64,000 bases of DNA from Hepsetus odoe (lineage: Eukaryota > Chordata > Actinopteri > Characiformes > Hepsetidae): positions 11,223,589 to 11,287,588 of the forward strand of contig CM029374.1 of assembly GCA_017165825.1 (NCBI GenBank). Direction: 5' to 3'. The translations under genes were made by a program, and so were the position numbers. This document shows positions 36,395 through 48,323 of this stretch, piece by piece. The first letter of the stretch is position 1. Each line of letters opens with the position of its first letter. The notes under the pieces are model-generated. The model did no database searches. It worked only from the letters and a program-made list of their open reading frames with translations, and was not told where the DNA came from.

Positions 36395-36763
36395 CAGTAG
36401 CGGCGAGCAACCCTGATCCTGCAAATCTAGCTTCCTGCTAGGTCTAGGTTCCAACCACAAACAGCCACACCTTTTTCAATTAATTAACTCTATTGTGGTC
36501 TTTCTATGGGTTTAGAATGGTTCACTTCTTAACTCAGGCTAAACTGTGAACTGAAAGTAGAACAGAAATTATGCAGCTAAAAGACCTAAGGCTGAAAAAT
36601 CTAACATCACTACCACATGACTTATACAATATTTAATATTTAGAGCTAATATTTAGAGCTATTTCTGTAACAGGGAGCAAATTCCAGCACACCATTTGAC
36701 TGGCTGGTTCAGAAGAGCAAAGGCAGAATGTTGGATGCAGGTTTTAGGCAAACTCTGGACCAC
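36395..36763. mobile_element. Possible hAT-like MITE
   Basis: The left end CAGTAGCGGCGAGCAACCCT leads into CCTGCTAGGTCTAGGTTCCA. The right side has GATGCAGGTTTTAGGCAAAC and ends GGACCACTG. This layout fits a common fish hAT-derived MITE, but the ends are strongly diverged. Confidence 0.4.
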
Positions 36764-38223
36764 TGTTTTATAGCAGTGGCTGCATTGCACAGTGCATCAT
36801 TCAAAAAGAGGGCTGGGTTGACAACAGTTAATATTCTTTCAATAATACTTTTATAACTAGAAAAATTATAATTTTTAAAAATGACAATTTTACTGTAAAT
36901 GGCAAGGCAAAACTGCTGAAGGTTAACTAGGCAAGTATTTGTAAAATGCTTTTAAATGACATCATGAAAACAATCAGAATGTGATTAGTTCAGTATTTAT
37001 GCTGCTCCTAATTTATGTAGGAGCTTTTGGATTGGGCAATAAATAAGGAAAATCTAGTTTTCCTTTATATGGGCCTTTAAAAGGATTAAGGGCTGAAGAC
37101 ATTTTTAAACAATCAGAAATAACATCAGTGTTTGAGAATGATTAGACCCATGGAGGCTCATGGAGGCTCCTTTTGCCATGTTCCATCTGCCAAAACCTTC
37201 AGGGACTTAATAGAAGTGACTCGAAAGGAAGTGTGTGTTAGGGATTTGACAAGTCTGCAAACCAGTATAGTCACCCAGTGTGTTATCTTACCTCCATGAA
37301 AAGATTAAGTGTGTGTGTGCTTTATAAATCACTGGTGGCTCAGAACTTGATTGGGCTGTAAAAGAGGCTCAACCGGGCTGTGCAGAGGAACACGTTCTCA
37401 CCACTGCAGCTTGTTCTGCAGGCCCCAATCTCTGCCTTTCACTGCAGGAATACTCCTCAGTCCTCCCATTCAGCCTGGTTGAGGTTCTGCAGATTTACAC
37501 TTAGTGACAATTTGGGTGTTGTCATCTTTCAGGTTAAGTGCTAGGGTGTGGCCTGAGCATGTGATGACTTGCTGCTTTTTTCTCTTGCCTCCATATTTGT
37601 CACCAGTTTTTCAGACTCATGTGTCACTTGCTGGTAGTAGAGATTGTATGCTGTGTGTACGCATGTATACTGGTGTTTTGAAAGCGAAACTGTTACCACT
37701 TGATCTGCTTTGTGCTCTGCATGAACTTTAAACCCACTCAGTGTTTCTGTTCATGCAGGGGATATGTGTAGACATGCATGTCAGTGTGCAGACATGCATG
37801 TGTGTAAGCATGTAATGTGGTCTGACTAAAGTTTCACAAGAAAAAAAAAAAACAATCCACATTCATATTCATCGCCACAATGGCATTTGTGTCTTCTTCT
37901 GATTGGCAATAGAATTAATATATTTATTTTAATGGGAGAGATTTTCTTTTATGTCTGTTGGGCATGAAACGCATACACAATGTGAAGTGCTACTGCAATT
38001 TTAATATTGTGTAAAAACTGGACTTACCAAACTAGCAAAGTGCTAGTAGTATGCTATAAATCTGTGGTTACTGGCCCTCCTCCTTTCATGCAGAGATAAG
38101 TGCTAAGCCATATCTACCATGCTGGACACTCCTCCCGTTTTACCATGTGCAAATCACCCCTTTTCAACCAAAGGCTTCAAAAGAGGATCTCCAATCTCTG
38201 CAGGAACTGACCATTATAGCTAG

Positions 38224-38242
38224 CTAGATAGATAGATAGATG

Positions 38243-38312
<70 letters not shown>

Positions 38313-38319
38313 CAGATAG
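38224..38319. repeat. (GATA)n microsatellite
   Basis: About 96 bp of GATA tetranucleotides with few interruptions. Confidence 0.95.
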
Positions 38320-38702
38320 TCACAAAATAAGATAAAAGAGGTTTAAAAAGATTTACAGCTATATTTAATGCAAAACACGTTTTTCAGGAACAATAGCTCA
38401 AAAAATGGCAACCTTAAGGAAATTCGAACCTCTGAGAGTGTCTGATGTGCTTTCACATGCGTCTTGTTTCAGGTGCTTGTGGTGAAGCTCAGGCTAAGGG
38501 GACGGTGAGGAATGCCGTGCGCTCTGTTTCTCAGCATTCCACACACTGACTTCTCGAAAAGCAAAATCTGCTTGCAAACTAACATCAAGGAGCAGTGCAT
38601 CGCGTGTACAACACATTAACAAATTTCTGCCTGCTGGAGGTCTGTGATGAAGTCTTACACTTTAGCCTTTTCACTGTGACTTCAGCAGTGAGTGAGTGCT
38701 TG

Positions 38703-38773
38703 AGGGAGAGGGAGAGGGAGAGGGAGAGGGAGGGAGTGAGAGGGAGAGGGAGAGGGAGGGAGAGAGAGAGAGA
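38703..38773. repeat. (GAGGGA)n purine repeat
   Basis: A homopurine tract mixing GAGGGA and GA units. Confidence 0.93.
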
Positions 38774-39347
38774 TCTTCCCTTGCTGTTGTAGTTCAGTAT
38801 TTTGTGCATGGAAATATCAGGGCCTGTAGCATTTTTTAGCTTGCATTTCTAATTACAGACTTATTCTGCAGTGTCTCACACACATTCAAATACCCAATAC
38901 ACTTTTAGGTTTATGCTGGGAACCGTGGCTTATTTTCATTGTAAGCTTTACCTCCATAAGTGAAACAGCCCCATAAATGAACAATGCTCTCACAGGCCTA
39001 CATCACAAATTTAATTACTAACACTAACAGACCGTCCCCACTCAGTCCTTAGGTGCCCATATTTATATGTCTTGCTTGCGAGTGTATTTTGACATTTCAA
39101 TGTGTTTTGACATGTGCTGTTTCAGCAGAAAAGTAGAACTTGGGATTTGCTCAGCAGCTGAAAGAAAAAAAAGTGATGGTTAAAGTGATGATGATGTGTG
39201 TTAATAGTGTCAATATTTGCCAGTTCCAGTTGGCAAGAGCTCTCATTATATCTTTAGGCCTCATTATATCTTGCCAGAATATCATACAAGCACATAACAT
39301 ACTCAGGCCATTATTGGCTTACAGTTGGGCTTCTAGTTACTCTGTTT

Positions 39348-39350
<3 letters not shown>

Positions 39351-39386
<36 letters not shown>

Positions 39387-39400
39387 CTCTCTCTTCCTCT
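39351..39400. repeat. (CT)n microsatellite
   Basis: A CT run with one TTG interruption. Confidence 0.93.
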
Positions 39401-39929
39401 TCGTCATTCTCAGCCATGTATAAATTCACAACAAACCAGTGGCCAGGCGTTCAAAATCCCAGAACGCCTTGCAGTGCTGACTTCATGGTTAAAGGAAGGG
39501 AGGGAAGAGAGGGTATTTGGCATACGGGTGGTGTGCTGTGTTTGCAGTGTAAGCACGCTGATAACATCTTCCCAGGAAAGCTTCTCCAAAAAAATTAAAC
39601 ATGAAACAGCGATGTTCATTTCACCAAGGCTTTTTCTGAGTGGCTGTTCACTTGAATCTTTAAAAAAAAAAAAGAGGTGCCTTTGCTTACACAACACCAG
39701 GGGAACGGTTGCTCTGTTGACATTTTTACAGCATTTATGCTGTGAGGACTCACCTGTGTGTCTGTGCTTGCTCCATGCTTGGGTATTGTCTAGAGGGCAT
39801 AGCTGGTCAAATAGCGTGCAGGGGAAGAGGCACCGTTACATAGTGCAAATAGGATGCGGCAGCATGGCCAATGGCCTATTGGTGGAGTGAAGCTTGGCTC
39901 TACAGATAGCGTTTAAAGCAGGTGAAAGC

Positions 39930-40045
39930 CCCCCGAAGGCAGTCGAGATAGGCCTCGACAAGCCTTGAAAGAGATCCCCATTTGCATCTTATTTCCCTCA
40001 CATCCTGGAATAATGCAATGCAGCTAATGTGCTGAGTGGGAGACT
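39930..40045. promoter_or_regulatory. Candidate enhancer-like segment upstream of grhl1
   Basis: Unique sequence with the octamer ATTTGCAT (near 39979), a TEAD-like ATCCTGGAAT and a homeobox-like GCTAATG close together, about 6.6 kb upstream of the grhl1 start. Motif evidence only. Confidence 0.25.
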
Positions 40046-40063
40046 AAGCATGACTGTCAGGGT

Positions 40064-40064
<1 letters not shown>

Positions 40065-40110
<46 letters not shown>

Positions 40111-40125
40111 ACAGAGAGAGAGAGA
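40065..40125. repeat. (GA)n microsatellite
   Basis: A GA run with short GC/AC interruptions. Confidence 0.95.
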
Positions 40126-40938
40126 AACACAAACCACGTAACAGTTGGATCCTATTGAGTAAATAGACAGAACAAATAGATAGAGATCGCACATCCTAGG
40201 GGAACTGTTAACTGCCAAAATAAGGAATAACCACCTTTTCTCCTGGGGGGGCAACCACTCTATTTCAGAGTCAGGGCATGCTTGCTTCTTCTTACAGTTG
40301 CACAGCATACTGTACTTACTGTTACTGGCTGTATTTTTTAGGTGAAGTGAGAACATTGCTATAAATTCATCGACCTTTGTGTTTGGTGTGATACTAAAGA
40401 TCATATCTGTGGCATTATGATTCTTAAAAAGATTCGACCAGCTGTTCAGGAATAGTTCCTTTTTACCTTCATCAGTTTCATTGTATTTTATGTCATTTTT
40501 ATGTTAAGTATGTGTGACAGCCTGTAGATAACCTTCAGAAAGGCTATTAAAAAATCTAACAAGATTTTTCCTACTTTTTAAGAATACACCAGTGCTTTAA
40601 TGTTGAGTTCCTCTGAAAATGCAAAACTTTGGAAATAAATTTGAATGGAGTTACATCGGGAGGGAGAAGTGCATGTATTATGATTTTTAAAATAATGTTA
40701 CTGTATTGATGGACTTTTTCAACATCTAACTTTTATTTTACAAATTTCCAGCAGATCTTTACTTTTACATAAGTATTACAGTTGGAGTTGTTCCACCTTT
40801 GCCTTTAATGTCCATATAGTTTATGGCATGTTTAGTGCTTTACTCGTATGACTTACATTCACTAGTAACTGACCATTTCACAATGCTTTTGAAATCTGCT
40901 GTAAGGTTTCACTTTATTAGCTGTGCCCCAGGTATTAT

Positions 40939-40941
<3 letters not shown>

Positions 40942-40970
<29 letters not shown>

Positions 40971-40994
40971 AGTGTGTGTGTGTGTGTGTGTGTG
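40942..40994. repeat. (GT)n microsatellite
   Basis: A GT run with one GA interruption. Confidence 0.95.
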
Positions 40995-41044
40995 CATTTG
41001 TTTATAACAGCATAGTTTTGTAGGCTGTACTTCCTGGGTGTTGG

Positions 41045-41074
41045 TTTTGTGTTGTTTTGTGTTGTTTTGTGTTG
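41045..41074. repeat. Decamer tandem repeat
   Basis: Three perfect copies of TTTTGTGTTG. Confidence 0.9.
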
Positions 41075-41788
41075 ATTGTTGCATGAAGAATGTCAAAATT
41101 TGTCTCATTTATGCATGGAAATGGCATAAGACATGATTATGTAAACATGCCCTCTGCAAGGCAGTTTTACATATGGGGTGGAATCGTTTTTCCTTATAAT
41201 GGAAAAACTGTTGACAATGGTTCTTTAAATTATCTTTTAAATGGTTCAATAAACAAAACCAAAAAGGGTTCCACCAAGTCCAGAACCTAAATACTTATAA
41301 CCTTTTTTGACAGTAATGTTAAATAAGGCTCTCAAAATAAAATTTTAATTTTGTTACACTTCTCATTGTGTGAACACACAGTATTTAACTATCAAGATGA
41401 TGCATTTCAAGAGCACTCTATACAACAAAAGGGTTCTTCATTTTAAGAACCATTAATTGAAAGGTTCTTTCAGGAAGCCAATTTGGCAATGCATCTGTGG
41501 TTCATTTAAGAGTGAAGCATTCACTGAACAGGTTTTATGGAAGGAAAAGTGTTGCAAAAATGTATTAAAGTGCTGTGCAATATCTAGAGAAAGCATTAAA
41601 CAAAGACATTTTTTTGGGGTGGGACAAGACGCCTTGAAATGAAAAACATTTCACAACTGTCCAGTGATGTTGGGTTAAGACTCTACTGGTGTGGATAAAA
41701 TCTTTCTTTCTAAACATTCATTTTATTTTCTGAAAGGACACAAATGAAACAAAGCAGTATCACCATAAATATTGGGGTTAACTAATCA

Positions 41789-41911
41789 TCCATCCATTTT
41801 CTACCGCTTGTCCCAAACGGGGTCGCGGGGGAGTGCTGAAGTCCAACCCAGCGCACACAGGGCGAAGGACGGGGGACGCACCCTGGACAGGTCGCCAGCC
41901 CATCGCAGGGA
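41789..41911 (-). mobile_element. 5'-truncated type B tail insertion
   Basis: On the minus strand it contains only CTCCCTGCGATGGGCTGGCG onward to the ATGGATGGA end. GGGGTTAACTAATCA is present perfectly on both sides (41774-41788 and 41912-41926), a 15-bp target-site duplication. It shows that this tail is mobilised without the SINE head. Confidence 0.88.
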
Positions 41912-41978
41912 GGGGTTAACTAATCAGTTTACATTAAAATTGCAAAAGTTATCTTGACCGCCTATCCTTTGAATATGA

Positions 41979-42206
41979 AAGTGACTATTCTGTCATTGTG
42001 AAACGCAGCACAGCATGAAAATCAACCTCTGCTTTCAACCCATACACACCGTGTAGCAGGGGGCAGCTGTTTAAAGTACCTGGGGAGCAGTGATGGGGAC
42101 GGTACCTTGCTCATGGGTACCTCAGGGCAACTCACTGATCTGCGATTCAAACCCATGACCTTTCGATTCTGGGGCCAACTCCCTAACCACTAGGCCACCG
42201 CTGCCT
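41979..42206 (-). mobile_element. tRNA-derived SINE, tail type A
   Basis: The minus strand begins near GGCAGCGGTGGCCTAGTGGT, has a B-box-like GGTTTGAATCGC and the shared CTGAGGTACCCATGAG body. It ends in a worn type A tail. Confidence 0.75.
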
Positions 42207-42345
42207 GCTGAATGTGGGTGGAAACCTGAAGAACTTGGAGGAAACCCATGCAGACACAGGAATAACTAATTGCACATAGAAAGAATCGAGGCAATTAGGA
42301 ACCAGGACTTTATCTCTGTGAGGTGAGAGAACTACTCAAGTGATA
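42207..42345. repeat. Old dispersed repeat fragment
   Basis: GGAGGAAACCCATGCAGACA ... GAGGCAATTAGGAACC is the same repeat type as 30990-31160. Confidence 0.45.
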
Positions 42346-42382
42346 AACCATGAATAAATTTAGCAGACACATTATTACAACC

Positions 42383-42610
42383 GGGGCAGTGGTGGCTTAG
42401 CGGTTAGGGCGTTGGCCGGAGGATCGGGGGTTCAAACCCCTTCCCAATGGGTTGCCCTGAGGTACCCTTGAGCAAGGTGCCGTCCCCATCCCGCTCCTCC
42501 CTGCGATGGGCTGGCGACCTGTCCTGGGTGCGTCCCCCGTCCTCGCCCTGTGTGCGCTGGGTTGGACGCCAGCGTGACCCCGTTTGGGACAAGCGGCAGA
42601 AAATGGATGG
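42383..42610 (+). mobile_element. tRNA-derived SINE, tail type B, full length
   Basis: The head is GGGGCAGTGGTGGCTTAGCG and the B box GGTTCAAACCCC. The shared body and the type B tail follow, ending in AAAATGGATGG. ATTATTACAACC flanks it perfectly on both sides (42371-42382 and 42611-42622), so the insertion is young. Confidence 0.92.
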
Positions 42611-42622
42611 ATTATTACAACC

Positions 42623-45600
42623 TTCTCCACAATGACCCTTTTTACTGTTAGAAAATTTTGACTGTGGACAGTAAGGGTTACGTAGTTTGAAATGAACACA
42701 TTTAATTTTGCATGAAAAGAGGGCATAAATGAACCCTAAAAGTGACATGGAGGAAGCATGTGCCAGCCTTCACCCACCCTTGGTAGCACGATGTGATGGG
42801 GGAGCAATAGTCTCATCAAATAATATATGGAAAATATTGTATTTTTTAAGTATTATTTAAAAGTAAAAAACTTTTTTATACACCTAAAATAAAAGTAAAA
42901 AAGTGTAATTCTTCACCATGGAAGATATAAAAGACAAACTAGCTTGTAAGAGACATTCACCCTTAGCAGGCAGCCAGCATTATTTAGTGAACATTTTTCA
43001 CAATAAGCCTTAACTACGAGAGTCACTGATTACTGCTGTGGTATAACTGACCTAAAATAACTGGCTAACTTATCCTTTTTTTCTACAGTCCAGAAATGTT
43101 TACTTTACCATGTAACTCAATGGTTTTTATTCAACAGATGGGAACAGTATAGTCAAGCTGGAAGCTACCATGTCATTTATTTCTGCTTATATGGACCTAT
43201 ATTGTGGAAACATATCTCTGTACACTGTATTTGCTTGTAATAATGCTGTGACCATCCCACTGCTCTGAAACCTGACGCGTGGAGAAGCGATGATGTCATT
43301 GTGTCTCTTTAAGCTCATCTCAAGACCTGAGTGCAAACATAACCAGCTTAAGCATTTGCCGATCTGTTTCTTATGAATAAATACTTTAGTAAGACACTGA
43401 AGGGAAGCAGAGAGAGAGAGAATGTGTGTGTTTGTGTGTGTATGTGTTTGTATGTGTGTGGTTGGGTTTTAACAAGAGGGGGAAGGGTATCTCTCGTCTT
43501 TCTGATATCATCTCTAAAAAGCTCTAAAGGGCCAGTGCTGTTTGTTTTCTCTTACCAGTTTGTGTCGTTTTCAAATTTTAATCTCTGATTATCTGCATGT
43601 TCTGGATTAATGACTAAGAAGCACCCTAATCTTCAGAACTTCTCAAGGGTGGTCTCAAGGGAGGGATACAAGAAAGACTGTAGTATTAAAAATGCATTAA
43701 AAAACAACTACACCACATTCATCAAATAAACAATATGAAAATGTATCAAATAGTATTAAACATCATCGCACATAAATATGAATTCATGTAAATGTGTTTT
43801 TTAAATCATTGAGGCAATGGATGAATAAATCAAAAGGCAAAAAGAAGTAAATAAATTGTACAAAAAATTATACAATACAATACCATACAATGTATAGACA
43901 TAAATTAAATGCATAAACTAAATACATTTATGCAACTTAATGCATAAAGGTCAATGTGTCACAGGCTAAATCAAATCTTTCATATTTAATGCATACATTT
44001 AGGATATTACATAAATGTATAGCAAAAATGATCAAAATAACATGTCTTGTATACGCACATATAACTGGTGCAAATGTTTTCCTCGAATCAGCTGAAAATG
44101 TCTGCAGTAGGAAGGTGCTTGCATGTTAGTAACTGTCTAAAAGTTACACCTGCCTGCTTATGACTACTTACATCTAGTTTTCCAAGTCAAAACATATGCA
44201 AATGAATCCCTGAGGATCCCTAAGGATTGCACCCCCTTCCCAGTTGCTCTTTAGTAGGTGGCTTACAAATGTTTGTTTAGGATACAAACATAAGGAATTA
44301 TTTTATCTCTTTTCTTTGTTTCAGGTCTTGTTTTATCTGCAGTAATATAAAAGAAACAAATACTTTTGTTGTTAGAAAGTAAACATGCTTTTTTTTGTTA
44401 TGTTTTGTAATGACTATACTCCACAATTTTGTATTTATCCATGCATCCATTCCTAAAAGCTTGAAAGATGATATCTTTAAAAAAAAAACTGTTCCCTCAC
44501 TGCCTTTGTTGTGAAAAAGTTGTTTTGTATTAATTTAAAAAATAACGCTTTCACAGATTGACTCATTCTATTCGAACTGAGCATTTTACTATGCTGTCTG
44601 CATCTTTTGACACTTCTGACCTGATTTACCTGCATACAGTTTGTACAATATTTACTCTTATTCTCTTGATCACTTAAAAATGTTAAAACTGCATTTGTGT
44701 CATTTTGTTTGCAATTTGTTGATTTTCTAAATGTAAATACATATTGCTATGACACCATATGTTAAAAGAAAGATAAACATTTAAGAAAGAAAGAAAGTAA
44801 TTCAATATTTAAGTTTACTTATTATCTTATTTATTTCCTTTAGAAAATCAACAAAATATGCCCAGAGACCTGGGATGTATAAATATATAAATTATATAAC
44901 TGTGTATATCATCGATCATACATGAAATATGTGATCAGTTAATGTCATTGATCATATTTTCAGTCTGTTACAGGATACTATTAAAATATACCAATAGCAC
45001 CAAACTGCTAAACAGCTAAAATTTTATATAGCAATATAATTTGGGATCCTTACATTTAGTGTCAGTTTTAAAGTGGAACCAGCACATTATTAAGCACATT
45101 ATCCCCTCCCTTTACCAATCCCTTAAAGCCCCTCTAGACTGTGGTTTCAACAGAAAGTGACCTCCCCATTCATATGCAATGGACAAGGGTCAAATGTGAA
45201 ACTCGTTCGCTGACTCAAGATTTGTCAATCTAAACACATAATTGTAGCTTGTGGATCATTAGCTCTAAAGTGGATTTAGAAGCTCTATTGTGAATATGTA
45301 TATTGTGCAATGATTATAGATCCTATAAGATCCTATAGAGTTATTTTTACATGTAATATTATAGAAATGAGTAAATCAGTGAAAAGAATACAATAATAAA
45401 ACAAAAGGGGACACTGTCTGGAAATCAGTGCATTTATATGTAGACAGTCTGCCACACAGTCACAGCCATTCGGTACCTTTAGTAAGGGAGCATAATTTCA
45501 CCATGTTCCAGGGGGACTGACTCTGTACTCCCTGTCCTGACTGCAGTCTTTCTATTTTATTGTTCTACTTTCAAACATTAGGTTATAAAAAGGTATAAAC

Positions 45601-46247
45601 ATGACCCTTTCCCTGGGAACAGCCAGTGAAATAAATGGACCCTGTTGAAGCTTTGAGGTTTGATTTACACCGGTTGTACATATGGGGGGGAAAAAAGCAC
45701 CTACACAGTACCTTTTTCTGACTGTGTAATCTGCACAACTGGGGCTGACTGCAGGTGTGCGTACTGTACTTAATAAATGGTGGAGCTTGTGGTTAAGTAT
45801 AATAAAATGCTAAAGTAAAATAAATATTGAGAAAAGTAATTTTGCATCCTTCAGATGCTAATAAAGTTAATGATACATTTCAAATGAGATGATTTCTTTG
45901 AGAACTTTTTTTTTACTTTGCTTTGCAACCTATATGTGCTCTGCTAAAAAATGATTGAAAGCAAAGACTAAAATGATTGTAAAATAATGCCTTTTATTCC
46001 TAACCTTTTTGTGTAGAAATGTCCCAAAGTCAAGAAATGTTCCAGATGTCTGGTGTCTATGACCACAGTTTTAAGCCACTTTAATTCTGCACATTGATTT
46101 ATATAACATCTGCATACTGAATTATGTGGACACAAAAATACATTGAAAAAAATCTGTGAAATTTTTACTTCCACATCAAGTCATGTATAACACACATCTG
46201 TCCAACAATAAGTTACAGAACTTGTATTATACGGGTTTGATTTTTTG
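42623..46247. other. Intergenic region upstream of grhl1
   Basis: AT-rich with no recognised gene or mobile element. A grainyhead-like site lies at about 45667-45677. Confidence 0.5.
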
Positions 46248-46300
46248 AATCAGAATCAGAAAACTTTATTGATGGAAAAGTCTTACACGTGGGGTTAAAG
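46248..46300. repeat. LINE tail-like fragment
   Basis: GAATCAGAATCAGAAAACTT followed by TATTGATG resembles a recurrent fish LINE 3' tail. It is short and sits just upstream of the grhl1 promoter. Confidence 0.45.
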
Positions 46301-46374
46301 GCTAATCCCAGCGAACCTCCACCAAAGCCCACTATAAGAATTTATACTAGAATAATTCTCCCCATCATTTTTCC

Positions 46375-46637
46375 CGCTTCTTCATTGGCTGCCTAGGGAC
46401 GAACCGTTCAGAGGTTCTCAGCATAATAGGCCCCGCCCCCCTCAGGTGTAACCCAATCCCTCGACCAGTCCCAGGTAAAACCGGCCCCGAATTTAGAGTC
46501 GATCCCAAAAAGCAAGAAAAGCCAACAAAACCCGTTCTCTCGCAGCTCCAAGGTAGCCCTCATTGCCTCGCTTCTCCTGAGAAGAAGACGGATCGGATTT
46601 ACAGTACCAACTAGAAAGTCCAGTCCGACCGAGCGGG
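46375..46637 (+). promoter_or_regulatory. grhl1 promoter and 5' UTR
   Basis: A CpG-rich block contains an inverted CCAAT (CATTGGCT near 46384), a CCCCGCCCCCC GC box (46431-46441) and a second CCAAT (near 46450). AAACCGGCC at about 46478 matches half a grainyhead site. The transcription start is not identifiable. Confidence 0.55.
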
Positions 46638-46657
46638 ATGTCACAGGAGCATGACAA
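46638..46657 (+). CDS. grhl1: grhl1 exon 1 (start codon)
   Basis: ATG TCA CAG GAG CAT GAC AA, then donor GTAAGT. It codes only MSQEHD plus two bases. The 20-nt coding piece fits human GRHL1, which begins MTQEYDN. Confidence 0.93.
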
Positions 46658-47418
46658 GTAAGTGTCCTCCCTCACTCGCCGACCTCCACTGCGGAGACAC
46701 GGCGTGTCCTCTCACCCTTTTTATTCGTCTTTTCCACTAACCTGCGGTTCGGCTGGCCGGTCAGTCAGACAGGAGCTGCTTTCTGAGGGAAAGGCAGGCG
46801 CTCGCTTTTCCCGCTCCGCGCGCAGGTGGAAGTGCACCTGTTGCTGCTGCTGCTGCTGCGCGAGCGCGCGCGCGCCACTCCAGCCGCGCGACGAGTTCGG
46901 AGGAGAGCGACCCGAACGTGTCCGCGCCTGAGGGGGGTTCTGCCATCTCCCCTGACTTACTGAGCGGATGGACGAGGTTCAACCCACCGAGGCGTTCAGC
47001 CCTGACAGGAATCGCGGAGAGGAGGCTCACTGGGAGTTCAAAAGTGTGGAGCTTTTCATTTTCAGGGCAAAAACACGAGGAGTTGTTGACTCCTGTGAAA
47101 CTGTACACCTGCTAGGCGTCGCCTGTTTCTGAGGACAAAGTGTGTTTAAGCTGTACTTTGTTTTAAACGCACATTTAGACAGAGGTCTGACAGACAGACG
47201 ACACTCAGCAGCAATAAAACAGCAACAAAAACACCTTTTCCACACAAACCCGCCTGTTTAGTCAAAACAGTCTCTCCCCCCTCTTGCTCTTTCTCTTTTC
47301 CCTTTACTCTGTCTCTTTTTGTTTTCCTCTGTATTTCTTTCTTTCTCTCTCTGCTTATTTCTCCTCTCCATCTCTCCTCTTACCTTCTGCGCTCTCTCTC
47401 TATCTCTATATATCTCCA

Positions 47419-47473
<55 letters not shown>

Positions 47474-48288
47474 CCGTTAGATGTTATGAGTGAGTTGGAG
47501 AATATTTTCAGTTTAATCCTCCTCACTCCTTTTTGAGCCAGGACGCCCCTCTTGTTTTAGGATTGCGGGATTGTGTGTCCATTCAAGCCTTCTTGTTGTC
47601 CCAGGATAACGGATCTATCGGGTTGCAGGGTTCAAATCAAACACAAAGTTAAAGAATAGTACAATCAGTGATCAGATTACTCCTAATCCGCTTGCTTGCA
47701 CCTAGATGGACGCAAGGTTTTTTCGTCATAGCAACCCAACGGTGGTTACCACCCTCATGACATTGATGTGAATGAAGAGTCCGCTGTCAAAACCATTCAA
47801 GTTCTTTTGAACGAAGAACACAATTATCTCCAAAGCATCATTTCAGTGGTTGTCATGCTGAGGGATTCACCTAAAATCCCTGTAACTGTAAATCATTGGT
47901 GTGAATTATGTGCATTTTATGGAGAAAAAAATATTTCTTAATTGGAAATGATGTGGAGAATGTAGGTATGTATGTGACAGCCTGAAGTTTTAATTTGCTT
48001 AGGCCTAACCTCCACCCTTCGCCATTATATAATTCGCTTCTTCCTCAGCAGCTACACCCAGTACGAGCAACCAATGTCTTGTTATATTGTGGCAAATATG
48101 CGAGGTGATGGTAAAAAAGCTCCAAATTATACAGAGCACCTGTAGGAGGATGTAGTAATGCCATTTTAAAAATAACAGTAAATAAACAATAGGGTTGTGA
48201 ATAAACAATAGGGCTGTGGCAAAAGGCAGTGGAATGTGCAGAGAGATCACTCCATCAAGATTCCTAACCACCAACGAATGAGAACCAG

Positions 48289-48323
<35 letters not shown>

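Larger units (their letters stand above)
36764..41788. other. Intergenic, microsatellite-rich
   Basis: No exon recognised. It contains (GATA)n, (GAGGGA)n, (CT)n, (GA)n, (GT)n and a decamer repeat, plus a possible regulatory segment at 39930-40045. Overlapping open frames of up to 168 residues around 39140-39890 are low-complexity or featureless. Confidence 0.55.

Noticed and set aside
39140..39890. Overlapping 152- and 168-residue open frames
   Set aside because: They overlap each other in different frames across a (CT)n tract; no recognisable domain or homology.
46662..47108. Open frames on both strands in the CpG-rich start of grhl1 intron 1
   Set aside because: GC-rich DNA gives long chance frames; the sequence follows a strong GTAAGT donor and contains a GCT repeat.
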